The translations under genes were made by a program, and so were the position numbers. Source: Planctomycetaceae bacterium UBA4732 (GTDB taxonomy: Bacteria; Planctomycetota; Planctomycetia; Gemmatales; Gemmataceae). Taken from it: a stretch of 14,409 nucleotides of DNA. Shown one piece after another: positions 1 through 6,469 of the stretch (its first letter is position 1; each line of letters opens with the position of its first letter). The notes under the pieces were generated by a model. That model was not told where the DNA came from. It saw only the letters and a list, made by a program, of their open reading frames with translations, and ran no database searches. The DNA lies in contig DHJA01000243.1 of the NCBI GenBank assembly GCA_002404095.1, positions 1 to 14,409 on the forward strand, given 5' to 3'.

Positions 1-85
1 CAATAAAGTCGCGGAAAGTACAGGCCAGTCCGAAGGCTTCGGCAACGATTTTCGGTGAGGATCGAAGTGTGAACCGCCCGCACAT
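1..85 (-). CDS. SRAP (SOS response-associated peptidase, YedK/HMCES-type), N-terminal part only
   Basis: Only the first 28 codons are in the window; the gene runs off the left edge. The start reads MCGRFTLR, the signature N-terminus of the SRAP family. In that family the initiator Met is removed and Cys2 forms a stable crosslink with abasic sites in single-stranded DNA, protecting them during replication. The next visible residues (PKIVAEAFGL) also fit the family. A GAGG ribosome site lies about 8 bases before the ATG at 85 and begins in the stop codon of the upstream gene, so this is the last visible member of a minus-strand run starting near 1553. The fold and the remaining catalytic residues lie outside the window, so the call rests on the N-terminal motif alone. 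Confidence 0.8.
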   Translation of the reverse strand, partial: MCGRFTLRSSPKIVAEAFGLACTFRDFI

Positions 86-94
86 AGGGATGCC

Positions 95-268
95 TCATTT
101 GTTGTTTTCCACGGCCACTTCGTAGACCGTTACCGCCGCCTTCGCCATCAGGTGCATGGTGAGGCGGGCTGGCAGGAGCGGCAGTTTCTTGAGGCCCATC
201 TTCACGATGATTTCGGCGATGGCTTCCTCAATTCTCTCTTCGAGTTTTGCGACGGTCTTCTGGTCCAT
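95..268 (-). CDS. small hypothetical protein (57 aa)
   Basis: I do not recognise this family. The protein is a charged amphipathic helix (KLEERIEEAIAEIIVKM) followed by a hydrophobic stretch and ends VAVENNK. No membrane segment or catalytic motif is visible. The ATG at 268 has a weak GGTGA about 7 bases upstream. An in-frame GTG at 277 would overlap the preceding stop as GTGA, and a TTG at 280 is also open, so the first three or four residues are uncertain. It lies between the 108-aa hypothetical gene and the SRAP gene with almost no spacing, which supports co-transcription and makes it likely to be a real gene despite its size. Confidence 0.55.
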   Translation of the reverse strand: MDQKTVAKLEERIEEAIAEIIVKMGLKKLPLLPARLTMHLMAKAAVTVYEVAVENNK

Positions 269-273
269 ATTCG

Positions 274-600
274 TCACCAATCGGATTTCTTCGTCTTGAG
301 CGTTTTCAATTGAGCGAGGATGATTTCAATCATTTTATCAGCAGCGATCTTGAACTCGTCGTTGCCCTGAACCCTCCCCACTGGCTCGAAAAGGACGAAC
401 TGGATCGCCGTCATTGCCACAATGCGTTGCAAGGCTTCCAGGTCGGCGTACTGCCAGTTTTTCGACCCGAACGGCGTGGGATGCTTGTCTCGCAACAGGG
501 CGTCGATGTCCGCCTGCAAATCCATGATTTCCATCAGTTTCTTGCGAACAAGTTCACCCGTCTTCTCAGCGTCACGCCGCACTTCGTCAGGCACGCTCAT
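274..600 (-). CDS. hypothetical protein (108 aa)
   Basis: Family not recognised. The sequence suggests an all-helical soluble protein: a charged N-terminal helix (residues 5-38), a linker around PTPFGSKNW, then two more helices (about 50-70 and 82-100) and a lysine-rich end. I prefer the ATG at 600 because GGAG lies 7 bases before it and it avoids overlap with the upstream gene. The frame is open to an ATG at 672, which would add 24 residues and overlap the neighbour by 23 bases without a better ribosome site. It sits in the middle of the minus-strand run ending in SRAP; nothing in the sequence gives a function. Confidence 0.6.
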   Translation of the reverse strand: MSVPDEVRRDAEKTGELVRKKLMEIMDLQADIDALLRDKHPTPFGSKNWQYADLEALQRIVAMTAIQFVLFEPVGRVQGNDEFKIAADKMIEIILAQLKTLKTKKSDW

Positions 601-649
601 GTTGAAACTCCATCGTTTATTGGTTGATCGTTCCAGGGCCACCAGACGC

Positions 650-1063
650 TCATCGCTCGAACCAAGGATCATCTTGAATGGCCTTCATACACCCGTCCAC
701 CGAAAGAGCGTCGAAGACGCCAATCCATTCCTTTCCCGTGTAACGCATGGCGTAGAGGGCAAACTTGCCGTCACCGAGCGGTTCCATCCGAGCAAACATC
801 AACTCAAACGTGGGCGAGAGGGCGTTCGCACTTGGGCAGGCGTAGGTCGTGAAGAAGTAGAAGTAACCCCTGTACCACTTCGCCCCGATGTCGATGATGT
901 AATTGCCCTGCTTCTCTTTTGGCGGCGGCAGAAGGTGCTTGGGCTTCAACACGGTTTCGATCAACTCGTTGGCTTTCGTTTCTACCTCGGTCTTGAGGCA
1001 GGCCGTTACGGAGGCTCTTTTATTTGCCGGGCGGATATTCCACGGTTCTCCTGGTTTTGCCAT
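650..1063 (-). CDS. conserved hypothetical protein (137 aa)
   Basis: I cannot name the family. It has a predicted soluble alpha/beta character with a conspicuous aromatic core, KWYRGYFYFFTTYACP (about residues 62-77), followed by APLGDGKF-like and GKEWIGVFD strands and a C-terminal WFER. The aromatic stretch is too polar and too short for a membrane segment. AAGGA lies about 9 bases before the ATG at 1063, a good ribosome site that decides the start. It begins 31 bases after the stop of the small hydrolase, so the two are probably co-transcribed. Similar WxRGYFYF proteins seem familiar from Planctomycetes, but that is memory, not a search. Confidence 0.65.
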   Translation of the reverse strand: MAKPGEPWNIRPANKRASVTACLKTEVETKANELIETVLKPKHLLPPPKEKQGNYIIDIGAKWYRGYFYFFTTYACPSANALSPTFELMFARMEPLGDGKFALYAMRYTGKEWIGVFDALSVDGCMKAIQDDPWFER

Positions 1064-1094
1064 CGTCGTCAGTCCTTTCGTCGTTGAAGCATCA

Positions 1095-1553
1095 TCAGGA
1101 GAGGCCGCACGCCCTCAACATCGCCTCCAACGGCTCCGGGTCGGCGAGGCGGTGATCGTCGCCGACCTCGATCAGCGCCGAGGCCGGCAGCCCGCTGTTC
1201 CTGACCAGTTCCTCGCTTTCGGCGAACGGCACCACGTCAACGGCCCGGCTGTGGAGGATCACCGTGCCGGGCTTCACGGTCCTGGCTATCCCATATTCCT
1301 TCCAGGCCGGGCAGAGCAGGACGAGTTTCGCCTCGCCGATTTCGATATTCATGGCAACGGCACCGCCTCGTGATGAGCCGACGACCACCTTCGGCTGGTG
1401 CTTGTCGAACTCCTCCTGGGCGACGTTGACGGCCAGGGTGAAATCCTCGTCGGGCAGCTTCGGGTTGATGACTTCGTGGCCGTGCTGCGCCAAGAAGGTC
1501 GGCTTCACGCCGCCAGGGACCGATTGCCAGCCGTGAAGGAAGAGGATTTTCAT
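1095..1553 (-). CDS. small alpha/beta hydrolase (152 aa)
   Basis: A compact alpha/beta-hydrolase fold protein. It starts MKILFLHGW, the first strand plus the LHG oxyanion region. The nucleophile elbow is GSSRGG (59-64) with Ser61 as likely nucleophile, Asp106 lies in SRAVDVVPF, and His134 in GDDHRLAD completes a plausible triad. At about 150 residues it is a minimal version of the fold, like the YqiA/RBBP9-type esterases; the natural substrate is unknown. It heads the minus-strand run to SRAP and is divergent from the ARG-like gene across 158 bases. AGGAGG is visible upstream but about 14 bases away, longer than usual. A truncated second copy at 4879-5250 shares long identical runs such as VVVGSSRGGAVAMNI, and it too adjoins an ARG gene. 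Confidence 0.85.
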   Translation of the reverse strand: MKILFLHGWQSVPGGVKPTFLAQHGHEVINPKLPDEDFTLAVNVAQEEFDKHQPKVVVGSSRGGAVAMNIEIGEAKLVLLCPAWKEYGIARTVKPGTVILHSRAVDVVPFAESEELVRNSGLPASALIEVGDDHRLADPEPLEAMLRACGLS

Positions 1554-1711
1554 CGCCCGGTCTGAACCTCCTTCGCCTGAATCCTCGCCAGCGTGTAGGG
1601 TAGAAACATCGGCGCTGCTCGTCTCGACGGCGAAACAGCGGTCATTTTATAGGTTGGACTGCACCAGACCCAGGCTGGCAGCGGACGGTCGAGCAAGCCG
1701 GGGCGTGAACC

Positions 1712-2491
1712 ATGAGGGATACTACCACCGCCGATGATCGTTGTCGGGGCGTCCTGGTCGGACTGGCTGCCGGGGACAAGATTGGCGGGCCGATCCGCAT
1801 GGCCGTGCGCCTGGCTGAAAGCCTTGTTGACTGCAATGGCTTCAACCCATCCGACATCCTCAACCGCTATCTGGCCTGGTGGCGTGAGGGAGCGTTCGAT
1901 ACCGGCCCGGTAAGCGGTCGTGCGCTCTCTCTCATGGCGATGGGGTTGCCGGCCCTGGAAGCCACGGCGCAGGTCCATCAGGAATTCGACGGCAAGACGG
2001 CGGGCTGCAACCCGGCGCACCGATCTCCACCGCTGTCGATGCTGGCCTCCATCGCCGACGAAGACCTTGCCGCCTGTGCGATGACCGAGGCCCGGTTGAC
2101 GCACCACGACCCGCTGGCCGGTGAGATCGCCGCAGCGGTCAACAATCTGTGCCGGTCGCTGATCCGTGGTGACGCCTGGGACATGGCCTTGCGGCGCTGT
2201 GGCAGGTTCACCGGCCAGGAGGGACCGGGCAACAACGGCGGGTTTGCGCCAGACGTGCTGCGGGCGGCGCTGCACTACGTCGGCACGTCGGCCTGCTTCG
2301 CCGAGGCGATGGACAGGTCGCTGGTGTTCGCCGGCTCTGCCAACTACTGCCCGGTATTGGTTGGCGCTATCGCCGGTGCCCGCTGGGGCGCATCAGCCAT
2401 CATGCCTTCATCGTTGGCGCATGTCGATATTCTGCCCAGGGTCCGGGCAGCGGCAGCATCCTTGGCGGGCGGTTGGGTCGAGGGTGAATGA
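1712..2491 (+). CDS. ADP-ribosylglycohydrolase-like protein lacking metal-binding motifs (259 aa)
   Basis: The ends match the ADP-ribosylglycohydrolase (DraG/ARH) fold: GVLVGLAAGD near residues 13-22, YLAWW at 53-57, and a C-terminal GAIAGARWG (218-226). The acidic motifs that bind the two magnesium ions in active ARGs are missing. The loop that should carry TDDT is gone (GDKIGGPIRMAVRLAES), and the C-terminal DADT position reads AGSANYC (207-213). It is about 50 residues shorter than its canonical relative at 3959-4882. It may be a binding-only relative, or an enzyme using other residues such as GCNPAHR (98-104) or THH (130-132). No strong ribosome site precedes the ATG. The VOC gene follows after 32 bases, probably in the same transcript. 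Confidence 0.75.
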   Translation: MRDTTTADDRCRGVLVGLAAGDKIGGPIRMAVRLAESLVDCNGFNPSDILNRYLAWWREGAFDTGPVSGRALSLMAMGLPALEATAQVHQEFDGKTAGCNPAHRSPPLSMLASIADEDLAACAMTEARLTHHDPLAGEIAAAVNNLCRSLIRGDAWDMALRRCGRFTGQEGPGNNGGFAPDVLRAALHYVGTSACFAEAMDRSLVFAGSANYCPVLVGAIAGARWGASAIMPSSLAHVDILPRVRAAAASLAGGWVEGE

Positions 2492-2523
2492 TGTCGCATT
2501 TTTCGAGAAACGGCAGGTGATCG

Positions 2524-2949
2524 GTGGAATCCCGCATAAGCATGATCGCCCTTGGCGTTCGAGATTTACCACGTTCGGTGAAATTCTACCAGGATGGCTT
2601 GAGGTTTTCGCCATCCTCGGCCAGCAAAGAGAGCATCGCCTTTTTCAAGATGGGTGGAACCGTGCTTGCCTTGTATCCCTGGGACAAGTTGGCGGAAGAT
2701 GCCCAGGTGCCGGACGAAGGGCACGGATTCCGGGGCGTGACCCTGGCAAATAATGTGAGGGAGCGAACAGAGGTCAGCGAGGTTCTGGCGCTGGGCGCAG
2801 CATCAGGCGGGAAGATCATCAAGCCCGCCAAGGATGTCTTTTGGGGCGGGCATAGTGGTTATTTCGCCGACCCGGACGGCCACTTGTGGGAGGTCTGCTG
2901 GAATCCGCATTTCCCCCTGGCCGATGATGGCACGGTACTTATCCTGTGA
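2524..2949 (+). CDS. VOC family protein (glyoxalase/bleomycin-resistance fold, 141 aa)
   Basis: Typical single VOC-superfamily subunit. The N-terminal strand-helix reads MIALGVRDLPRSVKFYQDGL (7-26), and the second beta-alpha-beta-beta-beta module ends YFADPDGHLWEVCWNP (113-128), with Glu123 at the usual metal-ligand position. Known members are metal-dependent lyases, dioxygenases or drug-binding proteins; the sequence does not show which. The GTG at 2524 is chosen because it gives the usual N-terminus; the first in-frame ATG (2542) would cut into the first strand. AGG lies about 8 bases upstream. It follows the ARG-like gene by 32 bases and converges with ARPP-1, only 26 bases between the stops. 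Confidence 0.88.
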   Translation: MESRISMIALGVRDLPRSVKFYQDGLRFSPSSASKESIAFFKMGGTVLALYPWDKLAEDAQVPDEGHGFRGVTLANNVRERTEVSEVLALGAASGGKIIKPAKDVFWGGHSGYFADPDGHLWEVCWNPHFPLADDGTVLIL

Positions 2950-2975
2950 AACCAGGCTCCTCCCACAGCTTGTGC

Positions 2976-3884
2976 TTACGCCCCGGTCAGTAGGCTGCCA
3001 TGCACGAGCGAGTCGCCGAAGGCCAACGCCGAAGCCTGCGTCTTGTCTTCTGACTTTACCCGGTACTCCTCGCCATCCCCAACCGGCTTGACCTGCTCCC
3101 ACGACGAGTTCCGCAGTTCAGCCAACGTTGCTTCCACGGCAAGTTGAGTTACCTGTCCCTTCTCAGCAATCGGTCCCACGGCGTCCAGAATGAAGCCGCT
3201 CAATAGCCGTCGCCACACCTTCCGGCACGTCGCCGATTTGTCGAACAGGTCCACCGCCACGATCTTGTCGCCGAGCGCCACGGCCACCCCAACAGCGCCT
3301 TCGGGGTACACGAACTGTTCCGCATAATGGTCGATTTGCGGCTGGTGTGCCTCGAAGCTGTCGGCCATTGCTGAAGTTTGAGACGAGACGCCCAGCGTGG
3401 CTTGCTGTTTTTCGACTTCATCCCACACCTTGCCCTGATCGGAACGATGGCCCGTCCCTCGGTTAAGCGACTCGCTCACGGAGGTTTTGAGGGCGTGGCG
3501 CAATTTCGAGGGAGAATGCCTGCCACCGGAACCGAAGTGCCGGGATTTGTAGGCCCACCGGCCCTGCTCGACGCAACTGACCGGAATCTTGATCTTGCTC
3601 TTGGCAGGGAGGAGGACGGACGTGTTGAGGATGCGATTCTGCTTGGCCCCGACGAGTTCTTCGCCTTCGAGGAAGAGGACACGAATATCGCCGGTGTTCT
3701 CGACCAGCAGATCGGGAACGGAGCCGCCTTCTGATACCTCCTGAACCGTCACGGACCCGGACTGGAGCGCCTCGTCAGATAGAAGGTAGTCCACCTGGCC
3801 GTGTGGTTCGGCAAAGAGGGGGAAGACGGTCAGTGACTCGTGGCAGATAGGATTGCCCACACGGATTCCGGGGAAGGTGAACAT
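2976..3884 (-). CDS. ARPP-1 family protein (ARG- and rhodanese-phosphatase-associated domain, 302 aa)
   Basis: Recognised by its motifs: VSEGGSVPDL (50-59), LEGEELVGAKQNRILNTS (72-89), SCVEQGRW (103-110), HRSDQGKVWDEV (146-157), PEGAVG (194-199) and VDLFD (211-215). These fit the ARPP-1 domain, whose name records its recurrent gene association with ADP-ribosylglycohydrolases (ARG); the biochemical role is not established as far as I know. That association holds here: the canonical ARG ends 74 bases upstream on the same strand. AAGGAG sits 6 bases before the ATG at 3884 and decides the start; the open frame extends to 4163 but only as a shadow of the ARG gene. The last 60 residues, from about 240, follow the motif-bearing core and carry no feature I recognise. 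No signal peptide or membrane segment is seen. Confidence 0.82.
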   Translation of the reverse strand: MFTFPGIRVGNPICHESLTVFPLFAEPHGQVDYLLSDEALQSGSVTVQEVSEGGSVPDLLVENTGDIRVLFLEGEELVGAKQNRILNTSVLLPAKSKIKIPVSCVEQGRWAYKSRHFGSGGRHSPSKLRHALKTSVSESLNRGTGHRSDQGKVWDEVEKQQATLGVSSQTSAMADSFEAHQPQIDHYAEQFVYPEGAVGVAVALGDKIVAVDLFDKSATCRKVWRRLLSGFILDAVGPIAEKGQVTQLAVEATLAELRNSSWEQVKPVGDGEEYRVKSEDKTQASALAFGDSLVHGSLLTGA

Positions 3885-3958
3885 GGGGGACTCCTTTTTG
3901 GGAACGAGAAGGGATGACTTGTTGTAGACACGGAGCGCCCTCGACGGGTTCAGTTCGC

Positions 3959-4882
3959 TCATTCGCCGACAATTCCCGCCAACGCCTTCTCCAGCATGTC
4001 CATGCGTGCCAGACTTGACCGCAACGATTCGGGAATCTTCGATTCGCCCCAATATGCCCCGGCCAACTGCCCGCAGATGGCATCTGTCGTATCGGCGTCG
4101 TCGCCAAGATTGACCGCCTTCAAGACGGCTTCCTCGAACGTATCGGCATCGTGGAACGCCCACAACGACGCCTCCAGGCTCTTGACAACCCAGCCCGATC
4201 CCTGAATGGCGGGCGGCTGCTTCTGGCGAAAACTGCCTTGGGCAATTTCTTGAATCAAGGGATGCAGGGGCATGATGTCGTTGAGTCGTTGTAACGGTTT
4301 CCAGTCCGGGGAAAGAACTTCATCACGAGCTTCGCCGTGGATCAGAGCGGCGAGAACGGTCGCCAAATACCGGCACGCTGACACGCACTGTTCGCTGGCG
4401 TGCGTCGGCAAACTGGATTCTTCGGCGAACCGTGAAATCTCTTGAATCTTGTTGGGGTAGAGATGGGCGTATCGGATGGGCACCGGAGCCAGGCGCATGA
4501 TCGAGCCATTGCCGCTGACTCTTTCCGAGCGGTCGCCTGAAGTGAGGGCATCCTTGTCGGCGAGGAAACTGCCCAAGGCACTTCTGGTGGTGATGCCGAT
4601 GTCGAAACAGCGCCCGTTCACGGAATACTTGCCAGTTTTCCACCACTGAACATAACGGTCGGCCTGGTCATTCAAGTCCCAGCCTGTCGTGGCGATGCTG
4701 TCGGCCAGGGCCAGGGCCATGCTCGTGTCGTCGGTCCACTCCCCGGCCTCCAAGCGGTGCGGCCCGCCGTTTCGGTAGCCGGTCACAGGTGCGAAACTTC
4801 CTGGGGATTTGAACTCGACGGCGGCGCCCAGCGCATCACCCACGGCCAAGCCGATCAAGGCTCCTCTGCGACGGTTGTTCAT
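3959..4882 (-). CDS. ADP-ribosylglycohydrolase (307 aa)
   Basis: Canonical member of the DraG/ARH family, which removes ADP-ribose from proteins, nucleic acids or small molecules using a two-magnesium centre. Visible motifs in order: GALIGLAVGDALG (7-19), EWTDDTSMALALADS (48-62) with metal ligands in TDDT, GNGSIMR (124-130), a THAS helix start (160-163), and LGDDADTTDAICGQLAGAYWG (259-279) with the second acidic cluster. All expected catalytic positions are present, so it is probably active. The ATG at 4882 overlaps the stop of the truncated hydrolase as ATGA and follows GGGGGA by about 7 bases; an upstream in-frame ATG at 4909 lacks a ribosome site. ARPP-1 follows on the same strand after 74 bases. 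The substrate cannot be read from the sequence. Confidence 0.93.
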   Translation of the reverse strand: MNNRRRGALIGLAVGDALGAAVEFKSPGSFAPVTGYRNGGPHRLEAGEWTDDTSMALALADSIATTGWDLNDQADRYVQWWKTGKYSVNGRCFDIGITTRSALGSFLADKDALTSGDRSERVSGNGSIMRLAPVPIRYAHLYPNKIQEISRFAEESSLPTHASEQCVSACRYLATVLAALIHGEARDEVLSPDWKPLQRLNDIMPLHPLIQEIAQGSFRQKQPPAIQGSGWVVKSLEASLWAFHDADTFEEAVLKAVNLGDDADTTDAICGQLAGAYWGESKIPESLRSSLARMDMLEKALAGIVGE

Positions 4883-5250
4883 GACTCGTTCCCCCATGCG
4901 TACTTGCACGCCCTCAACATCGCCTCCAACGCCTCCAGGTCCGCCAGCCGGTGATCCACGCCGACTTCGACCAGGGCCGACGCTGGCAGGCCACTATTCC
5001 TGACCAGTTCCTCGCTGTGCGCAAACGGGATCACGTCGTCGGCCCGTGAGTGCAGGATCACCGTCCCAGGCTTCACGATCATCGCTGTCCCGAACTTCCT
5101 CCAGGCAGGGCAGAGCAGGACGAGCCGGGCACCGCCGCTCTTGATGTTCATCGCCACTGCACCGCCCCGTGACGAGCCGACGACGACGGTGGGCCGGTAC
5201 TTATCGAACTCGGCCTGGGCAATGCGGACGGCCTCGGCGAAGCCCTCGTG
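4879..5250 (-). pseudogene. 5'-truncated alpha/beta hydrolase, second copy
   Basis: This is the C-terminal three quarters of the same hydrolase found intact at 1095-1553. It keeps the elbow VVVGSSRGGAVAMNI, the Asp region SRADDVIPFA, SEELVRNSGLPASAL and VDHRLAD. The first 36 or so residues, including the LHGW strand and oxyanion loop, are absent. Homology to the intact copy stops near 5250. The open frame continues to an ATG at 5499, but that part has no similarity to a hydrolase and lies antisense to a better coding frame. Without its first strand and oxyanion loop the product is unlikely to be active. The stop codon overlaps the ARG start (ATGA), so translation of the remnant may still matter for ARG expression. 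Confidence 0.8.
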
Positions 5251-5415
5251 ACGCAGCGGCTCCAGATAGTCTTCGAGGAAATCAGGAACGACAAGGACTT
5301 CGACCGGCTCACCGAGGTTTACGCACGGGGCAAGAAGGAGTTCGTCTTCGCCGGGATGAAGTCGAAGTTCGATGACGACGACAACCTGACCTACGGAGCG
5401 CTGGTGCAGCGCCGG
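5251..5415 (+). pseudogene. unrecognised coding fragment
   Basis: Immediately beyond the hydrolase breakpoint the plus strand reads as good protein, for example EEIRNDKDFDRLTEVYARG and GMKSKFDDDDNLTYGALVQRR. Codon third positions are almost all G or C, unlike the minus-strand frame that is open across the same bases. The frame loses this character after about 5415 (CCFRFPIIRSPFLGH) and has no convincing start. I do not recognise the family. It looks like an internal piece of a gene whose two ends were lost when the hydrolase copy and the CBS remnant were brought together. Confidence 0.4.
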
Positions 5416-5499
5416 AATGCTGGTCCGTCCGATCTTGATCGCTTCGTCGCCGTGTGTTGCTTCCGCTTCCCCATCATCCGTTCCCCTTTCCTGGGCCAT

Positions 5500-5516
5500 C
5501 CGAGTAGCTTACTCGG
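5500..5516. promoter_or_regulatory. perfect inverted repeat, possible operator or short hairpin
   Basis: Two 7-base arms, CCGAGTA and TACTCGG, flank a GCT centre. It lies in the non-coding gap just upstream of a TATAAT hexamer (5539-5544), where a -35 region would be expected, so a regulator-binding site is possible. There is no run of T on either side, which argues against an intrinsic terminator. It could also be a leftover of the rearrangement that created this region. Confidence 0.3.
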
Positions 5517-5538
5517 TGGTCCAGTTTTCGGGGTTCAC

Positions 5539-5544
5539 TATAAT
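5539..5544 (+). promoter_or_regulatory. possible -10 promoter element
   Basis: A consensus TATAAT in otherwise GC-rich DNA, 11 bases before the first plausible start (TTG 5555) of the CBS remnant and about 370 bases before the next intact gene. No good TTGACA-like -35 box is seen 17 bases upstream (GTGGTC). It could drive the CBS fragment and the 5918-7575 gene run, or be chance. Confidence 0.25.
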
Positions 5545-5554
5545 TCTAATCGGG

Positions 5555-5857
5555 TTGCTGACCGGAGAAACCATCGCCCAGTGGCTGGCGGCACGCCTTG
5601 ATGGGGGTGTTGGCATCCTCGAAGAAGAGCCAGTAGACAAGGTTCTCGAACACCAGGAGGAGGCGGGCTGCGTTCTCCTGGCGAAGACCGCAACGGTCTT
5701 CGACGGCCTGAAGCAGTTCGACCAGTCCTTGCACTCCGGGAGGGCACTCCAGGCCGTCATCGTGACCGCCAGCGGCCAGCCTTCGGAGACTCCGCTCGGC
5801 ATCGTCACGCCGACCGACATCCCCGGCCTCGTGCGGTCAGCGAGGTTGGAGCCGTAG
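5555..5857 (+). pseudogene. C-terminal half of a CBS-domain protein
   Basis: Reading from the TTG at 5555 gives about 100 residues: LTGETIAQWLAARLD, then a linker rich in Glu (GILEEEPVDKVLEHQ), then one CBS module with ATVFDGLKQFDQSL, LQAVIVTASGQ and a final PLGIVTPTDIPGL. CBS domains normally occur in pairs and bind adenosine nucleotides such as AMP, ATP or SAM. Only the second module is here, and the first residues (IGLLTGETIAQWL) look like the end of the missing first module. The frame stays open upstream but turns into non-protein-like sequence. I infer a 5'-truncated gene; an intact short single-CBS protein with a TTG start is the alternative. It precedes the 5918 gene by 60 bases. Confidence 0.55.
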
Positions 5858-5917
5858 GAAGCTGGAAGGGATCAGTCAGGTCAAACGCCAGGAAGGACCA
5901 ACCGGAGAAAACGACGC

Positions 5918-6469
5918 ATGGCTGCCAAATCCATCTCCATCAACCGAGCGCCGGTCCTGACCATGTGGGCAGCCGTGGTAGCCCAGCGTCTCGGCTTCGA
6001 TGAGGACGAAGCGCTGACCTTGGGCAAGGCGGTCGCCGGACTGAATGCCCAGGCCAAGGGCCGCAGGCTTGGCATCTTCAAGCCGCACGAGGAGAAGGCG
6101 AAGAAGGCACAAGAGAAGAAACGAGGGGAGCGGTTCTTGATCGAGGTCTGCGGTCGGCCCGTGCCAGCCGAGAATACCGACGAGGGCATCCGGGCCGTGA
6201 AGGGCGCTCAGGTGATCGAGCCAAACGGTGTGCGGCGTTACCTGGAGGGAAAGTTTGGCGACGATCTCGGCGCTGTGCGCAAGGTCATGCAGCGGCTTGC
6301 CAAGGGCTACAAGCCGAAGGCGCTTGCCGACCACTGCTACCGACTCTACGAGCGGTTCCGCCCTGAGATTCCAGAGGGTATAAAAGGGTGGGGTGCCAAG
6401 GGCGACCTGGACCTGGGGCTGATCGAGGGGCTGGCGAGGCAGAAGAAGGAAGCGGAAGGACTCCAATGA
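5918..6469 (+). CDS. conserved hypothetical protein (183 aa)
   Basis: I recognise the pattern of this protein from many bacteria but not a function. The N-terminus NRAPVLTMWAAVVAQRLGFD (9-28) and DEALTLGKAVAGLNAQAKG (30-48) are helical and look strongly conserved. Next come a basic, charged linker (57-72), a strand region ERFLIEVCGR, and a helical C-terminus with VRRYLEGKFGDDL (105-117) and RFRPEIPEGIKGWGAKG (146-162). There is no signal peptide or membrane segment. GGAG lies 10 bases before the ATG. The stop overlaps the start of the phosphoesterase as ATGA, so the two are translationally coupled and may act on the same pathway. Confidence 0.75.
   Translation: MAAKSISINRAPVLTMWAAVVAQRLGFDEDEALTLGKAVAGLNAQAKGRRLGIFKPHEEKAKKAQEKKRGERFLIEVCGRPVPAENTDEGIRAVKGAQVIEPNGVRRYLEGKFGDDLGAVRKVMQRLAKGYKPKALADHCYRLYERFRPEIPEGIKGWGAKGDLDLGLIEGLARQKKEAEGLQ

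Noticed and set aside
1550..2275. 241-codon open frame on the minus strand
   Set aside because: It is antisense to the ARG-like gene, is Arg/Gln/Pro-rich with no recognisable motifs, and arises from the high GC content.
3885..4163. N-terminal extension of the ARPP-1 frame by 93 residues
   Set aside because: It overlaps the ARG gene in another frame, is Arg-rich nonsense, and a strong AAGGAG ribosome site marks the start at 3884.
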